A stretch of DNA of 64,000 nucleotides from Bradyrhizobium elkanii USDA 76. Lineage in GTDB: Bacteria; Pseudomonadota; Alphaproteobacteria; Rhizobiales; Xanthobacteraceae. Position 1 is the first letter of the stretch. The number at the start of each line of letters is the position of its first letter. The notes beneath the pieces were generated by a model. That model was given only the letters and a program-made list of their open reading frames with translations. It ran no database searches and was not told the origin of the DNA. Below are positions 1 to 8,721 of the stretch, piece by piece. The stretch spans positions 8,114,001 to 8,178,000 of the forward strand of contig NZ_CP066356.1 of the NCBI RefSeq assembly GCF_023278185.1, read 5' to 3'. A program made the position numbers and the translations under genes.

Positions 1-225
1 ATTAAGTCGGCGATCAACATCTCCGACGATGCGCTGCTGAAGGAGATGTTCAAGGATTGGGGGACGTTCCAGACCCGGCTGGCGCAGGCGATCGAGAAGA
101 AGTCGCCAGGCGACGTCAGGCAGACGCTCGAGCCCTGGCTGAAGCGCAACAAGGACTTCATGAAACAGCTGCTCGTCGAAACCCAGGGCAAGGTGGACAA
201 GCTGCGGCCGCTGGAGGCCCGCTAG
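1..225 (+). CDS. C-terminal fragment of an unidentified protein (cut by window edge)
   Basis: Reading frame 1 is open from the first base to a TAG at 223-225, giving 74 residues of a C-terminus. It is charged and helical, with Lys/Glu/Gln-rich stretches (AIEKKSPGDV, KQLLVETQGKVDKLRPLEAR) and no membrane segment or catalytic motif that I recognise. Codon use is like the neighbours. The next gene lies on the opposite strand and converges on it, 41 bases away. Function cannot be assigned from this piece; that it is coding is supported only by the open frame and its codon composition. Confidence 0.5.
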   Translation: MKSAINISDDALLKEMFKDWGTFQTRLAQAIEKKSPGDVRQTLEPWLKRNKDFMKQLLVETQGKVDKLRPLEAR

Positions 226-266
226 AGCACAAGGAGCGCAGAACCGGCTCGGCCGGACCCTGCCGC

Positions 267-998
267 TCAGATCATCGCAGCGACGCGTTCCAGGCCGATC
301 AGGCGCGCCAGCGAACGGACCTCGTTCTTCTGATCCTCGCGGAGCTGGAACAGCAGCGGCATCGCCGCCGACTTCAGCTGCTGGACCTCCTCGGAGTCCG
401 GATCGATCGGTATGTTGCCCACGGCGGGATCGCCCTGGCGCTTGGCGTGGATCTTGCGGGCGACGGCGCGGAGTGCGGTCTCGACCGCCGGCCAGTAATA
501 TTCCTGCGACGACGACAGCTTCAGCCGGTCCTTGATGCCGGCGATCTGGGCGTCGCTGAGCAGCGCGTAGCTCTTCTGCGGCGCCGGCTTGGCCGCAGCC
601 TTGGGCTTCGGCGGCGCGGGGGCGACCGGCGCGGGTGCGGGCTCGGCGATCTTCGGCTGAGCCGCATCGACGGGGTCGGTGATCTTCGGCAGGCCGATGT
701 CGGCGGGCTCGACCGAGGCATAGGCCTGGCGCACGGTGTCGGTGGCGCCCGGAATCGCGGCTTGCGCCCGCAACAGGAGAGGAGACGGATTGGCGGGAGG
801 CTCGATCGGCTGGGGCGCCTCAAACGAGGCCGCGGCAAGCGTCGTGACGGCGAGCTTGTCCTGCTTGCTGGCACGGTTGGCGACCGGGCCAATGTCGGCC
901 TGCGCCGCCGGCAGGCTGTCACGGCCCAAAATGGCTGTTATCGCGGCGCCGGCGAGGAGGAAGCATGTCAGCGCGGCGAGGGTGATGGCTCTGGTCAA
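267..998 (-). CDS. Membrane-anchored or exported Pro/Ala-rich hypothetical protein
   Basis: The product has 243 residues. An N-terminal hydrophobic segment (about residues 5-24, LAALTCFLLAGAAITAIL) is a signal anchor or signal peptide. A low-complexity Pro/Ala/Lys linker follows at about residues 105-142 (PAPAPVAPAPPKPKAAAKPA), then a compact helical C-terminal domain at about 145-243 containing LSDAQIAGIKDRLKLSSSQ and YWPAVETALR. The LSSSQ plus YWPAVE pattern recalls LTxxQ/Spy-type periplasmic helical domains, but that is only a suggestion. Layout (anchor, flexible spacer, periplasmic domain) suggests an envelope protein. No operon partner is obvious; the next gene upstream on the same strand is a small hypothetical 108 bases away. 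Confidence 0.75.
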   Translation of the reverse strand: MTRAITLAALTCFLLAGAAITAILGRDSLPAAQADIGPVANRASKQDKLAVTTLAAASFEAPQPIEPPANPSPLLLRAQAAIPGATDTVRQAYASVEPADIGLPKITDPVDAAQPKIAEPAPAPVAPAPPKPKAAAKPAPQKSYALLSDAQIAGIKDRLKLSSSQEYYWPAVETALRAVARKIHAKRQGDPAVGNIPIDPDSEEVQQLKSAAMPLLFQLREDQKNEVRSLARLIGLERVAAMI

Positions 999-1106
999 AA
1001 ACTACTCCATTGCCGGCCGGTGTCGCTGCAAACTGCGCGTGAAATGCGGCGGTACCGTGCCGTGACGACGCCAAATGGGTGAAATTGTCCCGAAACGGCC
1101 GGAAAA

Positions 1107-1349
1107 TCAGGCCGCGGCATCAAGCTCATAGGCCTCCTGGATGTCGGCCACGATCTCGTGCGCCGTCCAGAGCGCCCCGGGCTGGACCGCGTGCATGCTG
1201 ACCGTCCAGTTGGTGCGGCGGGTCCGCGGCGTGCTGACGATGTCGAATTCGACCTGACGGCACAGCGGATGCCGCTGCAGGGCGTAGAACACCCGGGTCC
1301 GGAGCTCGTCGAGCGTTGCCGGGGTCTTGGAGAGCGCCTCAAGGGCCAT
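1107..1349 (-). CDS. Small conserved-looking hypothetical protein (80 aa)
   Basis: This 80-residue protein starts MALEALSKTP at the ATG at 1349, with GGGA upstream as a possible ribosome site. A TTG five codons further upstream is a less likely start. It is soluble, with an alternating pattern typical of a small alpha/beta fold (DELRTRVFYALQRHPLCRQVEFDIV, then WTVSMHAVQPGALW). No motif is recognised. Coding preference agrees with the neighbours and no better frame competes on the other strand. Function unknown. Confidence 0.6.
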   Translation of the reverse strand: MALEALSKTPATLDELRTRVFYALQRHPLCRQVEFDIVSTPRTRRTNWTVSMHAVQPGALWTAHEIVADIQEAYELDAAA

Positions 1350-1475
1350 GTCGCATTCCCACAAACTGCCGGGCGGCCAGCCGTGGCGGCCCGTGGCTCT
1401 ATTGTTGGGGCTGGCATGGTTAATGCCGCGTTAAGCGGGCGAGCGGGATTTGAGCGGCTGCTGTTTCGCGGCGGA

Positions 1476-2474
1476 TCAGGCGAGCCGCACCCGTCCGCTC
1501 GCCGCCTCATACTCCGCGATCGTCTGGGCCACGAGCTCATCGACGCCGAGCACCCCGGTGACCCCGGAGGTGGAGTGACCGCCGCTCCAGATATCGCGCC
1601 AGCGTTTGGGGCGGCTTTCGCGGGCGCCGATGTCGATGTCCTTGCCGATGTCGATCGCGCCGCGTGCCGGCAGGTCGTCGGGATCGAGACCGGCGGCCTC
1701 GATCGAGGGCCGCAGCATGTTGGTCTGCAAGCCGGTGAACGCCGTCGTGAGCAGGATGTCGTCGGCGGTGGAGTCGACCAGCATCTGCTTGTATCTGCCG
1801 TCCGCCATGCTCTCGCGCGTCGCGATGAACTTGGTGCCCATATAGGCGAGGTCGCAGCCGAGCGCCTCGGCGGCGCGGAGTGCGTGGCCGTCGCTGATGC
1901 CGCCGGCAAGCACGATCGGGCCGTCGAAGAAGCCGCGCACCGCGCGGACGAACACGAACGGATTGAGCCAGCCGGTCTGCCCGCCCGCACCCGCGGTGAG
2001 CAGCACGAGCCCGTCGGCGCCGACTGCTGCCGCGCGCTCGGCATGGCGGATCGAGGCGACGTCGGCGAAAACAAGCGCGCCGGCATCGTGCAGAGGGCCA
2101 AGCACCGGCGCGGGCGAGCCGACCGAGGTGATCACAAGCTCCGGCTTGTGCCGCAGCAGCACGGCGAGATCCTGGGCCAGCCGCGTGTTGGAGCGATGCA
2201 CGATCAGGTTCGGGCAGATCGGCGCGGCTGCTTGGCCCGTTGCATCGGCATGCGCCTGCAGGCGGCGCGCGATGTCGCCGAGCCAGGCATCGAGCTGTTC
2301 CGTCTCACGGCAATTCACCGTCGGAAACGAACCGATCACGCCGTTGCGGCAGGCGGCTACCACCAGCTCGACACCGGAGACCAAGAACATTGGTGCTGCA
2401 ATCAGCGGCAGCCGCAGGCGATCGCGAAAACGCGCGAGAGGATCGGCGGACAAGTTGTTTCTTCCCATCATCAT
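1476..2474 (-). CDS. NAD(P)H-dependent flavin oxidoreductase, nitronate monooxygenase family
   Basis: The 332-residue product is a complete NMO/2-nitropropane dioxygenase family TIM barrel that binds FMN. Visible family features are the N-terminal RLPLIAAPMFLVSG strand, the GVIGSFPTVN loop, the phosphate-binding GAGGQTG turn, LAGGISDG, the GTKFIAT segment and the C-terminal TGLQTNMLRPSIEAAGLDP. Such enzymes oxidise alkyl nitronates or act as NAD(P)H:quinone or enoyl reductases, so the substrate is open. Three ATG codons stand in a row at 2474, 2471 and 2468; the exact start is uncertain. It is transcribed divergently from the acyl-CoA synthetase at 2541 across 66 bases, which hints at shared control and an acyl-CoA-linked role. 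A paralogue lies at 7570-8541. Confidence 0.88.
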   Translation of the reverse strand: MMMGRNNLSADPLARFRDRLRLPLIAAPMFLVSGVELVVAACRNGVIGSFPTVNCRETEQLDAWLGDIARRLQAHADATGQAAAPICPNLIVHRSNTRLAQDLAVLLRHKPELVITSVGSPAPVLGPLHDAGALVFADVASIRHAERAAAVGADGLVLLTAGAGGQTGWLNPFVFVRAVRGFFDGPIVLAGGISDGHALRAAEALGCDLAYMGTKFIATRESMADGRYKQMLVDSTADDILLTTAFTGLQTNMLRPSIEAAGLDPDDLPARGAIDIGKDIDIGARESRPKRWRDIWSGGHSTSGVTGVLGVDELVAQTIAEYEAASGRVRLA

Positions 2475-2540
2475 TGTGTTAGCGTTGCCGCCAACATTGG
2501 CACGACAAAAGCCAAAGACAAAGGCGGGAGGGACAACGAG

Positions 2541-4103
2541 ATGAGCAATCCGCTCTATGCATTTCCGGCGGTGTGCGAACAGACCTTGCGGGCGCTGGCG
2601 CGCTATCCGTCGCGCACCGCCTTCGCATGGCCGGGCGGCTCGCTCAGCTATCAGGGCGCGACCGACCTGATCGGACGAATGCAGGGCGTGTTCATGCGGC
2701 TCGGCTTTGCGCCAGGCACCCGCGTCGCGCTGCTCACCGCCAACCGCGCCGACAGCTGGTGCGCCGGCGTCGCCGCGCAATTGTCGCGGCTCGCGATCAC
2801 CTGGCTGCATCCGCTGGGCTCGCTCGACGACCAGCTGTTCCAGATCGAGGATTCCGAAGCGCAGATGCTGATCGTCGACGGCATCACGTTTCGCGATCGC
2901 GGCGGCGAGCTCGCTGCGAAGGCACAGGGCCTCAAGACCGTGTTCACGCTCGGCCCGGCGGATTACGGCGCCGACCTGTTGCAGGTGGCCGAGGATGCCG
3001 GCAGCGCGAGCGCGAAGAGTTTCGCCCGCGAGGACGACATCTCGACCTTGAACTACACCGGCGGCACGACCGGCAAATCCAAGGGCGCGCTGCGTTATCA
3101 CCGCGAATATGGCGGCTTCGCCGCCGCCGTCCTCGCCGATTTCGAGATCCCGGAGACGCCGCGCTACCTCACGGTGGCGCCGATCAGCCATGTCGCCGGC
3201 ACCAAGGTGCTGCCGACGCTGATGCGCGGCGGCACCGTGCACATGCTGAAAGGGTTCGATCCGGAGGCCGTGTTCACGACCATCGCGCGCGAGAGGATCA
3301 ACTTCACGCTGTTCGTGCCAACCATGATCTATGTGATGCTGGATCATCCCGCGCTCGACAAGACCGACCTCTCCTCGCTTGAGCTCCTGCTCTACGGCGC
3401 ATCGGCGATGTCGCCGAGCCGGCTGGTCGAAGGCATCGAACGGATCGGCCCGGTGTTCTCGCAGCTTTATGGCCAGACCGAATGCTATCCGGTCTCGGTG
3501 CTGCGCAAGGCCGATCATGACCCGAATACGCCGGACCTGTTCCTGTCCTGCGGCTTCCCGATCGCCGCCTGCCAGGTTAAGATCCTCGATCAGGACGACC
3601 AGGAGGTCGCGACCGGTGAGCCCGGCGAGATCTGCGTGCGCGCCACGCATGTGATGGCCGAATACTGGAAGCGGCCGGACATCACGGCGGAGACGCTGAG
3701 GAGCGGCTGGCTACACACCGGCGACATCGCGCGCATGGACGAGCGCGGCTACATGTTCATCCTCGACCGCAAGAAGGATATGATCGTCTCCGGCGGCTTC
3801 AACATTTTTCCGCGCGAAGTCGAAGATGTCTTGTCGCAACATGCCGACGTCGCGATGGTCGCCGTGGTCGGCGTGCCCGACGACAAATGGGGTGAGGCCG
3901 TCACCGCCGTCGTGGTCGCGCGCGAGGGCACGACGCCCGACGCCGACGAGCTGATCGGACTGGTGAAGGCGAAGAAGGGCTCGGCACACGCGCCGAAGCA
4001 GATCCAGTTCGTCAAGGAGCTGCCGATGACCGGCGTCGGCAAGGTCGACAAGAAAGTGCTGAAGGCGCGCTTCTGGACCGGCCGCGACCGCATGGTGGGA
4101 TGA
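2541..4103 (+). CDS. AMP-forming acyl-CoA synthetase / ligase
   Basis: The 520-residue product is a full ANL-superfamily enzyme that activates a carboxylic acid to acyl-AMP and then acyl-CoA. The P-loop-like motif is LNYTGGTTGKSKGA (about residue 170), the A5 motif is YGQTE, the A7 motif is HTGDIARMDERGY, the hinge is DRKKDMIVSGGFNIFP, and the catalytic lysine lies in MTGVGKVDKK near the C-terminus. Start ATG 2541 is preceded by GGGAGGG. It resembles fatty-acid or aromatic-acid ligases; the substrate cannot be read from sequence. It is divergent from an NMO-family flavoenzyme, suggesting a joint catabolic module. Confidence 0.9.
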   Translation: MSNPLYAFPAVCEQTLRALARYPSRTAFAWPGGSLSYQGATDLIGRMQGVFMRLGFAPGTRVALLTANRADSWCAGVAAQLSRLAITWLHPLGSLDDQLFQIEDSEAQMLIVDGITFRDRGGELAAKAQGLKTVFTLGPADYGADLLQVAEDAGSASAKSFAREDDISTLNYTGGTTGKSKGALRYHREYGGFAAAVLADFEIPETPRYLTVAPISHVAGTKVLPTLMRGGTVHMLKGFDPEAVFTTIARERINFTLFVPTMIYVMLDHPALDKTDLSSLELLLYGASAMSPSRLVEGIERIGPVFSQLYGQTECYPVSVLRKADHDPNTPDLFLSCGFPIAACQVKILDQDDQEVATGEPGEICVRATHVMAEYWKRPDITAETLRSGWLHTGDIARMDERGYMFILDRKKDMIVSGGFNIFPREVEDVLSQHADVAMVAVVGVPDDKWGEAVTAVVVAREGTTPDADELIGLVKAKKGSAHAPKQIQFVKELPMTGVGKVDKKVLKARFWTGRDRMVG

Positions 4104-4129
4104 GATGCTCGCACGACGATTGCTGGTCC

Positions 4130-4293
4130 CGTCATCCCCGCGCAAAGGCTTCGCCTTTGTCGCTGGAGGTGCGCGCTCTCGCGCGCCTCGAAGGATGCAC
4201 GGCCCGATGTGTCAGCGCGCGCTATCTCCGCTTGCGGCACCAGTGGGCCGGCGCCCTTCGAGGCTCGCTCCGCTCGCACCTCAGGGTGACGGG
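4130..4293. repeat. Imperfect inverted repeat element, GTCAYCC...GGGTGAC type
   Basis: The left part begins CCGTCATCCCCGCG and contains GGAGGTGCGCGC...CTCGAAGG. The right part is its diverged inverted copy, CCTTCGAGGCTCGCTCC...CTCAGGGTGACGG. The inner segment holds further short palindromes. It lies between the convergent acyl-CoA synthetase and histidine kinase genes. The right arm runs into the 3' end of the kinase gene: the kinase stop TGA (4281-4283) and its last residues SPSP are encoded by repeat sequence. A short relative (CACCGTCACCCTGAGGATGAC) occurs near 12645-12665. Confidence 0.7.
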
Positions 4294-6404
4294 GACAGCG
4301 CGGAAGGTGTGGCGGGACTGTCGGTGCCAGCCGCCTCCGGCCGCTGCACCCCCTGCCCGAGCAACCGATCGAGCCGGTCGCGCAGCTGATCCTGGTGATA
4401 GGGCTTGGCCAGCCGCGGCAGGTCGACCTGGGTGCCGTCGGGCAGTTCGGCATAGCCGGTGGCGAGCAGCACCAGGAGCTGCGGCCGCACCTTGCGCGAA
4501 GCCGCGGCGAGTTCGATGCCGGTCATGCCGGGCATCACGTGATCGGTCATCATCAGGTCGATCTCCTGGTCGCTCCTGAGGATTTCGAGCGCCTGCGGTC
4601 CGGAATTGACGCCGATCACGCGGTGACCGAGGTCCTCCAGCATTTCCATGGTGGACATCGCGATCAACGGATCATCGTCCACCAGCAGGATCACCGCCGA
4701 GCGCTTGACCGTCTGCGCCGCAGGCGCCGGGCTCTCGACTTCCGGCACCGCCGTTGCAACCGGCAGCACCAGCGCAGCCGTGGTGCCCTTGCCGACCGCG
4801 CTCGACAGCTGCAGCTCGCCGCCGAGCTGCACGGCGAGCCCATGCACCATCGACAGGCCGAGCCCGGTGCCCTTGCCCACCGGCTTCGACGAGAAAAACG
4901 GCTCGATCGCGCGCTTCAGCACGTCCGGCGACATCCCGGTGCCGCTGTCGATCACCGAGAGCTTCAAATAGTCGCCAGGCTGCAGCGTCGGATCATTCTT
5001 CGCCTGCCAGGCCGCGAGGCGGATCTCGATCAGGCCGCCATCCGGCATCGCGTCGCGTGCATTGATCGCAAGGTTGAGAACCGCAAGCTCGAGCTGGTTG
5101 CTATCGACGCAGGCCAGCGGCAGCCCCTCGGGAATGTCGAGCCGCAGCATGATGCGCGGTCCGAGCGAGCGCTCGAGCAGATTGCTCATATCGCGCACCA
5201 GCGCGCCGAGATCGACCGGCACCGCGCGCAGATCCTGCTGCCGCGCGAATGCCAGCAGCCGCTGCGTCAACGACGCGCCGCGCTCGGCGCCCTGCAATGC
5301 GCCGTCGACCAGGCGACGCAGGCGCGGATCCTCCGGCATGCGCTTGCGCAGCAGATCGAGATTGCCCATCACCGCCATCAGCAGATTGTTGAAGTCGTGC
5401 GCGACGCCGCCGGTGAGCTGGCCGATCGCCTCCATCTTCTGCGCATGGCGGAGCTGTTCCTGGGCCCGCTCGCGCGCGGCGACCTCCTTCATCAGGTCGG
5501 CGGTGCGCTGCTCGACCCGCTGCTCCAGCGTCGCGGTGAGTTCGGCAAGCGCGGTGCGCTCGGCGGCGAGCTGCGCCAGCAGCGCCTCGCGCTCGATCTC
5601 CGCGGTCTTGCGCGCGGTGATGTCGGAGCAGACCCCGACCAGCGAGCGGATGCTGCCGTCCACCCGGCGCACCGCGCGGGCGCGCACATCGACCCAGTGC
5701 TGGGTGCCGTCGGGCCAGATGTTGCGGTATTCGATCCGGTAGTCGGCACCGCTGCGCAGCGTCTGCTCGACGATTTCGTTGCGGCGGGCGCGGTCGTCGG
5801 GATGCACCGCATCGAGCAGATCCTGATAGGTGAAGCGATCGCCGGGCCCGCGGCCGAAGAACGCCTTGCAGGTCGGCGACGCCTCGAGCTCGAAATCCGG
5901 CAGATGAAGCTCGAGCGCGCCGAGATGACCGGCATTGAGCGCAGTCTGCAGCAGACCTTCGCTCTCGGTCAGATCCTCGAGGATCTGACGGGTCTGGTAT
6001 TGGCGGCGGCGGCCGCGCACCGTCGCGGCGACCAGGCTTACCAGCGTGGTCGGATGGAACGGCCGCTCGATGAAGGTGACATTGCCGAGCGCCCGTCCGA
6101 GCCGCGCGGCTTCGGGATTGCGTTCGGGTCCCCCCTTCTCGCTGATCAGCACGATGGGAAAATCCGACCATGACGGCTGCTCGTTCAGCCAGTGCGTCAG
6201 GCCGGCGAGGTCGGCGGCCTTGATCACCTCGTCGGCAATGATGGCAAGGCCCGCCCCGTTTGCGATCTGACGTTCGAGCTCGGCGAGGTCAGCGCAGATG
6301 TTGGCGTAATAGCCGGCTTCCTTGATCAGGTGGGCAGTCTTGACGGCGTCCCGCTCGCTCGCGGCGAGAATGACCGCGCGTTCCGAGGACGGACCAGGCT
6401 TCAT
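4281..6404 (-). CDS. Hybrid sensor histidine kinase (receiver-like, PAS, HisKA, HATPase, receiver)
   Basis: The 707-residue cytoplasmic protein has an N-terminal receiver-like domain (about 9-128, no clean active-site set; FIERPF replaces the usual Lys region), a PAS/PAC domain (about 150-265, ending [11 protein letters not shown]), a coiled-coil linker (about 265-322), HisKA with the phospho-acceptor His336 in GGVAHDFNN, and an HATPase with [15 protein letters not shown] and [13 protein letters not shown]-terminal receiver (about 575-690) carries VDDDPLIA and acceptor Asp in MMTDHVMPG, with the conserved Lys in RLAKPYH. No membrane segment is seen, so the signal is likely cytosolic. The start ATG overlaps the stop of a 35-codon ORF (6401-6508). 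The last codons and stop lie in a repeat. Confidence 0.92.
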   Translation of the reverse strand: MKPGPSSERAVILAASERDAVKTAHLIKEAGYYANICADLAELERQIANGAGLAIIADEVIKAADLAGLTHWLNEQPSWSDFPIVLISEKGGPERNPEAARLGRALGNVTFIERPFHPTTLVSLVAATVRGRRRQYQTRQILEDLTESEGLLQTALNAGHLGALELHLPDFELEASPTCKAFFGRGPGDRFTYQDLLDAVHPDDRARRNEIVEQTLRSGADYRIEYRNIWPDGTQHWVDVRARAVRRVDGSIRSLVGVCSDITARKTAEIEREALLAQLAAERTALAELTATLEQRVEQRTADLMKEVAARERAQEQLRHAQKMEAIGQLTGGVAHDFNNLLMAVMGNLDLLRKRMPEDPRLRRLVDGALQGAERGASLTQRLLAFARQQDLRAVPVDLGALVRDMSNLLERSLGPRIMLRLDIPEGLPLACVDSNQLELAVLNLAINARDAMPDGGLIEIRLAAWQAKNDPTLQPGDYLKLSVIDSGTGMSPDVLKRAIEPFFSSKPVGKGTGLGLSMVHGLAVQLGGELQLSSAVGKGTTAALVLPVATAVPEVESPAPAAQTVKRSAVILLVDDDPLIAMSTMEMLEDLGHRVIGVNSGPQALEILRSDQEIDLMMTDHVMPGMTGIELAAASRKVRPQLLVLLATGYAELPDGTQVDLPRLAKPYHQDQLRDRLDRLLGQGVQRPEAAGTDSPATPSALSPSP

Positions 6405-6508
6405 CGCGTCTGTCCCTGCGGCGGCCGGGCGTCGACACCGGCCGGCACATCACACAATCGCCGGACGGCCATGGCCACGATGCCGGCGGCGGGATCAATA
6501 CGCATCAT
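6401..6508 (-). CDS. Possible small protein or leader peptide translationally coupled to the kinase
   Basis: A 35-codon ORF (MMRIDPAAGIVAMAVRR...PPQGQTR) starts at 6508 behind a strong Shine-Dalgarno-like AGGGGG, four bases before the ATG. It ends in TGA overlapping the kinase ATG as ATGA, the classic arrangement for translational coupling. The kinase ATG itself has no comparable purine-rich site. Whether the peptide is functional, a leader, or simply a ribosome-delivery device is unknown; the ORF is short and could be chance. Confidence 0.4.
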   Translation of the reverse strand: MMRIDPAAGIVAMAVRRLCDVPAGVDARPPQGQTR

Positions 6509-6656
6509 GGGACCCCCTAACGGGAGCGAAACTCGCACGTGCCGCCAACCGTTCCCGGGAAGCGGAGTTATTTTGCCGCAGGGGCAGTCGCTTGGCGCTC
6601 CTGCACCGCGAATCGGTGAAACAACCCCATGCACAGTAGACGTGACGGGACTTCGT

Positions 6657-6778
6657 CTTCCCCCTGAAAGGGAGAAGGTCGGGATGGGGGCAGCCCAGGC
6701 GATGCTGCAAGTCGAGAGAGCTGATCCCAGCCGCTTTGCTCTGGCCGGCAAAGACCCCCCCCTTTTTCAGGGGAGATC
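6657..6778. repeat. Inverted-repeat element with CCCCTGAAAGGG arms
   Basis: The 288 bases between the small ORF (start 6508) and the thioesterase gene (stop 6797) hold this element. The left arm is CCCCTGAAAGGGAG at 6661-6674 and the right arm CCCTTTTTCAGGGG at about 6759-6774, imperfectly complementary. Nothing else convincing is visible in this gap apart from the kinase-side translation signals. Confidence 0.5.
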
Positions 6779-6796
6779 GAAGAAACATAGCCCGAG

Positions 6797-7570
6797 CTAG
6801 CGCCGCTCGATGACGAGGCTCTGGACCGCCTGGCCGAAATAGCCGCGCTGATCGGCGAGCCGCGACATTGCAAGCCCGGCGCCGTCGGGCCCGATCCAGG
6901 ACTGGCCGTCGAGCAGGATCCAGTCGCCGACCGGCTCGCGCGCGAGACTCACCGAGAGATCGGCGTTGATGAAGGTCCATTGGCTGAAATCGAGCGCCGG
7001 CGAGGTGCCGTTGGAGAAGTCCGAGGCAACCACTGCCCGCATCGCCTGCGAGACGGCGGCGCCCGCGATCAGCGGGCGGTCGACGCGGAACCAGATCGCG
7101 CCGGGTCCCATCACGCCGAAGCGGCCGCGCGCGGCCCGCATCGAGATGCATTTCACGAACGGACTGTTCGCAAGGTTGCCTGGCTCGATCATACTTTCGT
7201 CGGGGCCCGGCAGATCGACGGCAAGCGCTGTGATGTCAGGCGGCAATTCGGCCGTCTGTTGCTTGATCTTGAGCACGCTGGCCGAAACCACGAGAACGCC
7301 GTCGGCAAGCAGCCTGACGCCGCAGAGCTGGATCTTGCGGCCGTCGCGCAGGATCTCGCTCTGCACGGTCAGCGGCGCCACCGGCACCGGGCGCATCAGG
7401 TCGATGGTGACGCGCGCGATCCGCATCGGCACCGGCGTCGGAATGGCCTCGGCCGCCCACACCACCAGCGCCGCCGGCGCGGAACCATGCTGCATTCGCG
7501 GGTCCCAAGGACCCGCGGCATCGGGACTGGTGACGACGCGGTCGCCGTCGACGCGAAAGATCGGCTCCAT
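6797..7570 (-). CDS. Acyl-CoA thioesterase-like protein (double hot-dog, TesB-like)
   Basis: The 257-residue soluble product looks like the thioesterase-like superfamily with two hot-dog halves: an N-terminal half with VTIDLMRPVPVAPLTV and SEILRDGRKIQ, and a C-terminal half with the FSNGTSPALDFSQWTFINADL and DWILLDGQSWIG stretches typical of TesB-like folds. It would hydrolyse acyl-CoA to the free acid. Its ATG (7570) overlaps the stop of the upstream NMO gene as TGATG, so the two are co-transcribed and coupled. Substrate is unknown. Confidence 0.75.
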   Translation of the reverse strand: MEPIFRVDGDRVVTSPDAAGPWDPRMQHGSAPAALVVWAAEAIPTPVPMRIARVTIDLMRPVPVAPLTVQSEILRDGRKIQLCGVRLLADGVLVVSASVLKIKQQTAELPPDITALAVDLPGPDESMIEPGNLANSPFVKCISMRAARGRFGVMGPGAIWFRVDRPLIAGAAVSQAMRAVVASDFSNGTSPALDFSQWTFINADLSVSLAREPVGDWILLDGQSWIGPDGAGLAMSRLADQRGYFGQAVQSLVIERR

Positions 7571-8541
7571 CAGGCAAGCGCCGGATCGACCGCGTCTTCA
7601 TACTCTTTTCTGAACCGGGCGATCAGCTCGGCTGCAGGCACCACCTTGGAGATGCTGCCGACGCCCTGGCCCGAACCCCAGATCTCCTTCCAGGCCTTCG
7701 GCTTGGCGCGCTCGCCGGATGCATCGGTGCCGAAGCTCATCTTCGAGGGATCGGAGGTCGGCAGGTTTTCCGGATCCATGCCGGCTGCGACGATTGACGG
7801 CTTCAGATAATTGCCGTGCACGCCGGTGAACAGGTTGGAGTAGACGATGTCCTCGGCGGACGAATTGGTGATCATGCTCTTGTAGCCCTCGACCGCGTTC
7901 GCCTCCTTGGTCGCGATGAAGGCCGAGCCGATATAGGCGAAGTCGGCACCGATGATGCGGGCCGCGCGGATGGCGCGGCCGTTGGAGATGGTGCCCGACA
8001 GCGCGATCGGCCCATCGAACCATTGTCGCGTCTCCGCCACGAACGGAAACGGCGACAGCGTGCCGGCATGACCGCCGGCGCCGGCCGCGACCAGGATCAG
8101 GCCGTCGGCGCCCTTCTCGATCGCCTTGTGCGCGAACTTCTGGTTGATCACGTCGTGGAAGACGATGCCGCCCCAGCCATGGACCGCCTGGTTGAGCTCC
8201 TCGCGCGCGCCGAGCGAGGAGATGATCATCGGCACCTTGTGCTTCTCGCAAAGCGCCATGTCGTGATCGAGCCGGTTGTTCGACTTGTGCACGATCTGGT
8301 TCACCGCGAACGGCGCCGACGGCCGCTCCGGATGCGCCTTGTCATAGGCGGCGAGCTCTTCCTTGATCCGGTACAGCCATTCGTCGAGCAGCTCCGGCGG
8401 CCGCGCGTTCAACGCCGGAAACGAGCCGACCACGCCGGCCTTGCACTGCGCGATAACGAGGTCGGGCACGGAGATGATGAACAGCGGCGCCCCGATCACG
8501 GGAAGAGACAGGCGGCCCTTGAACAGAGCAGGCATGGACAT
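7570..8541 (-). CDS. NAD(P)H-dependent flavin oxidoreductase, nitronate monooxygenase family (second copy)
   Basis: The 323-residue paralogue of the 1476-2474 protein shares the order of motifs: RLSLPVIGAPLFIISVPDL, GVVGSFPALN, GAGGHAGTLS (phosphate loop), LSGTISNG, GSAFIAT, and TGVHGNYLKPSIVAAGMDP. It is an FMN TIM-barrel enzyme of NMO type. It is first in a two-gene unit with the thioesterase, overlapping as TGATG. Pairing of NMO-like enzymes with a thioesterase here and with an acyl-CoA ligase at 2541 suggests an acyl-thioester-related role rather than nitroalkane detoxification, but that is inference. Confidence 0.88.
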   Translation of the reverse strand: MSMPALFKGRLSLPVIGAPLFIISVPDLVIAQCKAGVVGSFPALNARPPELLDEWLYRIKEELAAYDKAHPERPSAPFAVNQIVHKSNNRLDHDMALCEKHKVPMIISSLGAREELNQAVHGWGGIVFHDVINQKFAHKAIEKGADGLILVAAGAGGHAGTLSPFPFVAETRQWFDGPIALSGTISNGRAIRAARIIGADFAYIGSAFIATKEANAVEGYKSMITNSSAEDIVYSNLFTGVHGNYLKPSIVAAGMDPENLPTSDPSKMSFGTDASGERAKPKAWKEIWGSGQGVGSISKVVPAAELIARFRKEYEDAVDPALA

Positions 8542-8721
8542 TGGAAGCGGATCCTCAAGCGTTGGTCGTTGGTTGGTCTCGAATGCTGATCGTCATACCA
8601 ACAAGGCAATCTTTCCAGTGTCAAGGATTGCGTTTTGGCGCTGCAAAAGGATGACAAATCCTCATCCTGAAACCGCGTTTTCGCAGGTGCCTGGCATCCC
8701 AGACGCAAAGCCTGGCCGCCG

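Noticed and set aside
2490..2512. Sigma54-type promoter (TGGCACG near 2498)
   Set aside because: The -24-like TGGCACG is not followed by TTGC at the required distance.
1158..2540. Upstream extension of the acyl-CoA synthetase frame to a 981-residue protein
   Set aside because: Residues before MSNPLYAF have no family character, the extension is antisense to the NMO gene, and a good ribosome site precedes 2541.
2475..3650. Extension of the first NMO gene to a 724-residue protein
   Set aside because: The extra part is the antisense shadow of the acyl-CoA synthetase; NMO similarity begins at 2474.
6401..6751. Longer minus-strand frame upstream of the kinase (116 codons)
   Set aside because: Only the last 35 codons have a start with a good ribosome site; the rest runs through the inverted repeat and has Pro/Arg/Ser shadow composition.
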